Under the pieces are notes generated by a model, which was given only the letters and a program-made list of their open reading frames with translations, was not told the DNA's origin and searched no databases. A DNA stretch of 64,000 bases from Prevotella aff. ruminicola Tc2-24 (GTDB taxonomy: Bacteria; Bacteroidota; Bacteroidia; Bacteroidales; Bacteroidaceae). Below are positions 61,432 through 64,000 of this stretch, one piece after another (the stretch's first letter is position 1; every line of letters begins with the position of its first letter). Where the stretch lies: assembly GCF_900110895.1 (NCBI RefSeq), contig NZ_FOIQ01000003.1, forward strand, positions 1-64,000, written 5' to 3'. Made by a program: the position numbers and the translations under genes.

Positions 61432-61811
61432 AGTAACCTTCTGCTTTTAACGTTTTCCTCAATCATTGATTTTAACGACTTAAGAGCATCGCGCGATGCG
61501 TTGAGTGTGAACCCCTCCGCCATCTTATCGCTCGAAAGAATCAGTTCCTGTGATGGAATGTTTATACAATAGATGTAATTACTATTGATGATCAAGCTCT
61601 TCCCCAGACGAATAAAGATCTGCGATTCCAGCCCGAGCTGACTCTCCAGCAACTTCTCGAAAGTCGACAAGTTGAAAGAGAAGACATGCTTGCGCCCATC
61701 AGTCAATACCATCGTAGAATAGCTACCATCCGAAGATATGTACGCGACATCAGGAACGGCGACTCTCACAAGAACATTGCTGTTCGACAGTATCAAATAT
61801 TTGAAATCCAT
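61428..61811 (-). CDS. LytTR-domain DNA-binding regulator
   Basis: 127 residues consisting almost entirely of a LytTR domain (VAYISSDGSYSTMVLTDGRKHVFSFNLSTFE, QIFIRLGKSLIINSNYI). There is no receiver domain, so it is not a classical response regulator. The next gene, TonB-C-like, is ATGA-coupled and could supply the membrane signal. It faces away from a large barrel protein gene. Direct repeats in the shared upstream region are candidate binding sites. Confidence 0.92.
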   Translation of the reverse strand: MDFKYLILSNSNVLVRVAVPDVAYISSDGSYSTMVLTDGRKHVFSFNLSTFEKLLESQLGLESQIFIRLGKSLIINSNYIYCINIPSQELILSSDKMAEGFTLNASRDALKSLKSMIEENVKSRRLL

Positions 61812-61833
61812 GCTCTTTTCTCATATGATGCTG

Positions 61834-61841
61834 CAAATATA
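61834..61841 (-). promoter_or_regulatory. -7 box of the LytTR gene
   Basis: The minus strand reads TATATTTG, 22 bp before the start codon at 61811. The -33 region lacks a clear TTTG, consistent with a promoter that needs an activator. Confidence 0.55.
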
Positions 61842-61960
61842 CATATTTTCTCCAAATAATCGGCCTATAATCATTCCTCTATTTCACGAAATATGTATTT
61901 CACTTCACAAATCATCAGTTTGGTACGACATCCGATCGTCTGGCAACCCCCTTTCCCGCG

Positions 61961-62030
61961 TTTTCCGTCATTTTATGAACTGACTGAGGGACATTGTGAA
62001 ACGCGTTACTATTTTTTCGTCATTTCATGA
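61961..62030. repeat. Pair of 18-bp direct repeats upstream of the barrel gene, candidate regulator sites
   Basis: TTTTCCGTCATTTTATGA (61961-61978) and TTTTTCGTCATTTCATGA (62013-62030) differ at two positions and are 52 bp apart, about five helical turns. The right copy covers the -33 region of the barrel gene promoter. LytTR proteins bind paired direct repeats, so these may be targets of the divergently encoded regulator. A related ATTTCACGAAAT lies at about 61881. Confidence 0.55.
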
Positions 62031-62039
62031 TTTCCTACT

Positions 62040-62047
62040 TATCTTTG
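62040..62047 (+). promoter_or_regulatory. -7 box of the outer membrane barrel gene
   Basis: TATCTTTG ends six bases before the ATG at 62053, so the transcript would start at or within a few bases of the start codon. The -33 position holds TTCG, one mismatch from TTTG, inside the right direct repeat. Confidence 0.6.
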
Positions 62048-62052
62048 TCCCC

Positions 62053-64000
62053 ATGAAACGATTACACCTATTATTGATTATTGGTATTTCCACTGCGTCG
62101 TTTGCCCAGGCTCCGGAAAAGAGGGTGAACGATACAGAAGTTGCTAACGACTCTGTCAGTACTGTGACTCTCGACAGATCGGCTCATGAGTTGAAGGGAG
62201 TCACTGTCATGGGACGACTGCCTATGCGAGTTAACGAGAATGGTGCCTTGCGATACAGCGGTCGTCTATTGATCAAGAATCGTCCCGTCAGGAACGCGCT
62301 CGACATGCTCGATGAGATACCGACCCTGCAAAGGACAGGCAACCAATATGCCATCATTGGTGCCACATCATTCTGCATTCTCATCAACGGCAAGAAAAGT
62401 GGCATGTCCGAGGAACAACTTCGAAACTACCTCTCCTCACTTCCACCAGAAAGGGTAGCTAACATTGATGTGTATTACAATACGCCACGTCGCTTTGGGG
62501 TCAGAGGGGCTTCTGTGAATATCGTACTCACCAAGGCTCGTTCCCACACCCTTGAAATGAAAGGTGATATCTATGGAGGACTCGATCAAGCGACTTATAC
62601 AAGTGCGAACAGCGGCATTAACCTGAGTCTCTCGTCGGCGAGATGGTCAGCCAACATGGGTTACACCGGTTCCTACGACAATCTGATCAGAAAGATGGAA
62701 CTTGATGCCAGTCACCTTCTGAAAGGACATACATATGATGTGCATCAGGCAGACAGACGAAGAATCAGATCATTCGATAACAATATGTATGCCGATGGCG
62801 ATATCACACTGAACGAGAAATCATCACTCTCCCTCTCCTATGTGTTACAGGAGGAGCATCCTAAGGTCAGTTCAACGGCCCTGACCTTGTTCGATGGAGC
62901 ACCCTACCCGAGCGGCACTCATACCAAGAGTCCTTCGTGGCTACACAACCTGAAAGTATCCTTTAACAGCAATGAGTTGGAAGTGGGTATCAATGCCACG
63001 TTCTACAACGAGAAGGAGCGTCAGACTCTCTCCGAATCGTACGAAAGCAGTCTCGACGGCTGTTACAGACAACATGTTACTAAGTGTGGTGTCTACCTCG
63101 ACCATCAGATCCGTTGTCTGGGAGGTCACATCAACTTCGGCTTCAGAGGCGACATCTCTACCACTACAAACGACAAGGACATCTATCTTACCAGGGATTT
63201 CACAGACGGGTCTTCCCAATTCGAGCAGAAAGAGCAGTCGGGTTCGGCCTATCTGGGCTACCGTCAACCGCTGGGTAAGAAAGGTTTCCTGAACCTCTCA
63301 CTCGAAGGCGAGTACTTCCACTCGTCATATAACAAGGACGGCACCTCAGAGTGCACCCTATGGGAGCAATGGCACCTCTATCCCTCTCTCACCCTCGTCT
63401 ACCGTCCACGATCTCGACATGTCGTCCAACTAACCGTCAACAGTGAGAAGTACTATCCCTCCTACTGGACCACGGCAGCCAATCGTACCTACATCAACGC
63501 CTACTGCGTGAGCGATGGTAACACCTCACTAAAACCCTACGTGAAATATAGCTGTAACCTGAACTATATTATCAAATCAAAATATATCTTCGGTATGTTT
63601 GCCGAGACCAGTCCCGACCATTTCACCCAGTCGATGGTTCTCAGTGATAGTGAACTACATGCCGTCTACAAGTATTTCAACCTTAATCGTGACTATCGCT
63701 ACGGACTCATGGCTGTCACTCCTGTCGACTGGACCAAGACCTTCCAGACACAATTCACGGTCATGGCCTTCGACATGCACCAAAGCGGACATATCGACGA
63801 CGCCATCTCATTCTCAAAAAGCAAGGTCACCTCGATATTCAGGGTTAACAATCATCTCTCTCTCTTTAATAAAAAGTTCAATCTTGAGCTATCTGGGTGG
63901 TATCAGTGCCCTGCCATCCAAGGCTACTACGATGTACTAGCAATGTACGCCGCCTCGGCAGGTATCACCTGGACGCCCCCCGTCGAAGGTCTTTCGCTCT
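62053..64000 (+). CDS. Outer membrane beta-barrel protein (TonB-receptor-like), partial
   Basis: The frame is open from MKRLHLLLIIGISTASFAQA (signal peptide) to the end of the window, 649 codons, and continues beyond it. Residues about 50-160 (LKGVTVMGRLPMRVNENG, ALDMLDEIPTL, ILINGKKSG, ANIDVYYNTPRRFGVRGA) form a plug-like domain. The remainder alternates as a beta barrel with many aromatic turns. It belongs to the outer-membrane beta-barrel (OMP_b-brl_3-like) group in Bacteroidetes, whose substrates are mostly unknown. The C-terminus is not visible. Confidence 0.88.
   Translation, partial: MKRLHLLLIIGISTASFAQAPEKRVNDTEVANDSVSTVTLDRSAHELKGVTVMGRLPMRVNENGALRYSGRLLIKNRPVRNALDMLDEIPTLQRTGNQYAIIGATSFCILINGKKSGMSEEQLRNYLSSLPPERVANIDVYYNTPRRFGVRGASVNIVLTKARSHTLEMKGDIYGGLDQATYTSANSGINLSLSSARWSANMGYTGSYDNLIRKMELDASHLLKGHTYDVHQADRRRIRSFDNNMYADGDITLNEKSSLSLSYVLQEEHPKVSSTALTLFDGAPYPSGTHTKSPSWLHNLKVSFNSNELEVGINATFYNEKERQTLSESYESSLDGCYRQHVTKCGVYLDHQIRCLGGHINFGFRGDISTTTNDKDIYLTRDFTDGSSQFEQKEQSGSAYLGYRQPLGKKGFLNLSLEGEYFHSSYNKDGTSECTLWEQWHLYPSLTLVYRPRSRHVVQLTVNSEKYYPSYWTTAANRTYINAYCVSDGNTSLKPYVKYSCNLNYIIKSKYIFGMFAETSPDHFTQSMVLSDSELHAVYKYFNLNRDYRYGLMAVTPVDWTKTFQTQFTVMAFDMHQSGHIDDAISFSKSKVTSIFRVNNHLSLFNKKFNLELSGWYQCPAIQGYYDVLAMYAASAGITWTPPVEGLSL

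Noticed and set aside
1..64000. CRISPR arrays, tRNA genes, insertion sequences, prophage or restriction systems
   Set aside because: I looked for regularly spaced repeats, tRNA-like cloverleafs, transposases and phage proteins in the gaps and frames and found none; a dedicated scan could still detect a tRNA that I missed.

Overview
The window is a chromosomal segment of a Bacteroidales bacterium, most likely Prevotella or a close relative. The evidence is the 5' end of a 16S rRNA gene on the minus strand at the left edge (the 27F site and a Prevotella-like V1 region), Bacteroidetes promoters of the TTTG / about 20 bp / TAnnTTTG type in front of many genes, and protein families typical of the phylum (DUF4492-cydAB, BspA-like leucine-rich repeats, a PorE-like OmpA protein, a LytTR/outer-membrane-barrel pair). 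I saw no tRNA, CRISPR array, insertion sequence or phage gene.

Layout. 1-562: 16S start, rRNA leader and promoter. 563-1282: Bax-inhibitor-1 membrane protein. 1337-1678: a region without a recognised gene that holds a near-perfect plus-strand promoter and a 26-bp inverted repeat, a candidate small RNA. 1679-9321 (minus, one transcription unit): MATE exporter, cytidylate-kinase-like protein, phosphoesterase, RmlB, a stand-alone sigma-region-4-like protein, PurT, then FdtA, an acyltransferase-like protein and FdtB, which together would make a dTDP-3-amino-3,6-dideoxyhexose. 9443-17963 (mostly plus): S8 protease, exonuclease VII (xseAB), IlvE, a DUF805 protein, TrmB, a secreted BspA-like repeat protein and an Mrp-type ATPase.

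18083-34392 (plus) is a 16-kb exopolysaccharide/O-antigen locus: a Wzx-type flippase, about eleven glycosyltransferases or glycan-transfer enzymes (GT2, GT4, GT8, Stealth, DUF616, GT-D-like, WecG/TagA), a Wzy-like polymerase and a WcaJ-like initiating transferase. Many genes overlap by ATGA or a few bases. A long imperfect hairpin precedes it, and one GT2 gene carries an apparent one-base frameshift. Next comes a minus-strand export operon (two ABC-2 permeases, HlyD, TolC, a coiled-coil protein) with no ATPase gene, divergent from DUF4492-cydAB.

43.6-52.2 kb holds a porin / sodium-solute symporter / TlpA operon, a three-gene oxidoreductase set (Gfo/Idh, Fe-ADH, epimerase-like), a serine hydrolase and a CPBP protease. 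52.3-64 kb holds topoisomerase III, a PorE-like lipoprotein, an ECF sigma operon, an rRNA methyltransferase, thyA-folA followed by what looks like a relic of a DUF554 gene, and a LytTR regulator / TonB-C protein pair divergent from a large outer-membrane barrel protein cut by the window end.

Most promising items: the orphan promoter with the paired palindromes (1392-1627), the leader hairpin and unusual enzyme set of the polysaccharide locus, the stand-alone sigma-4 protein coupled to purT, and the LytTR/TonB-C/barrel module with paired direct repeats upstream of the barrel gene. All functional statements rest on reading motifs by eye and on family knowledge; no searches were run.
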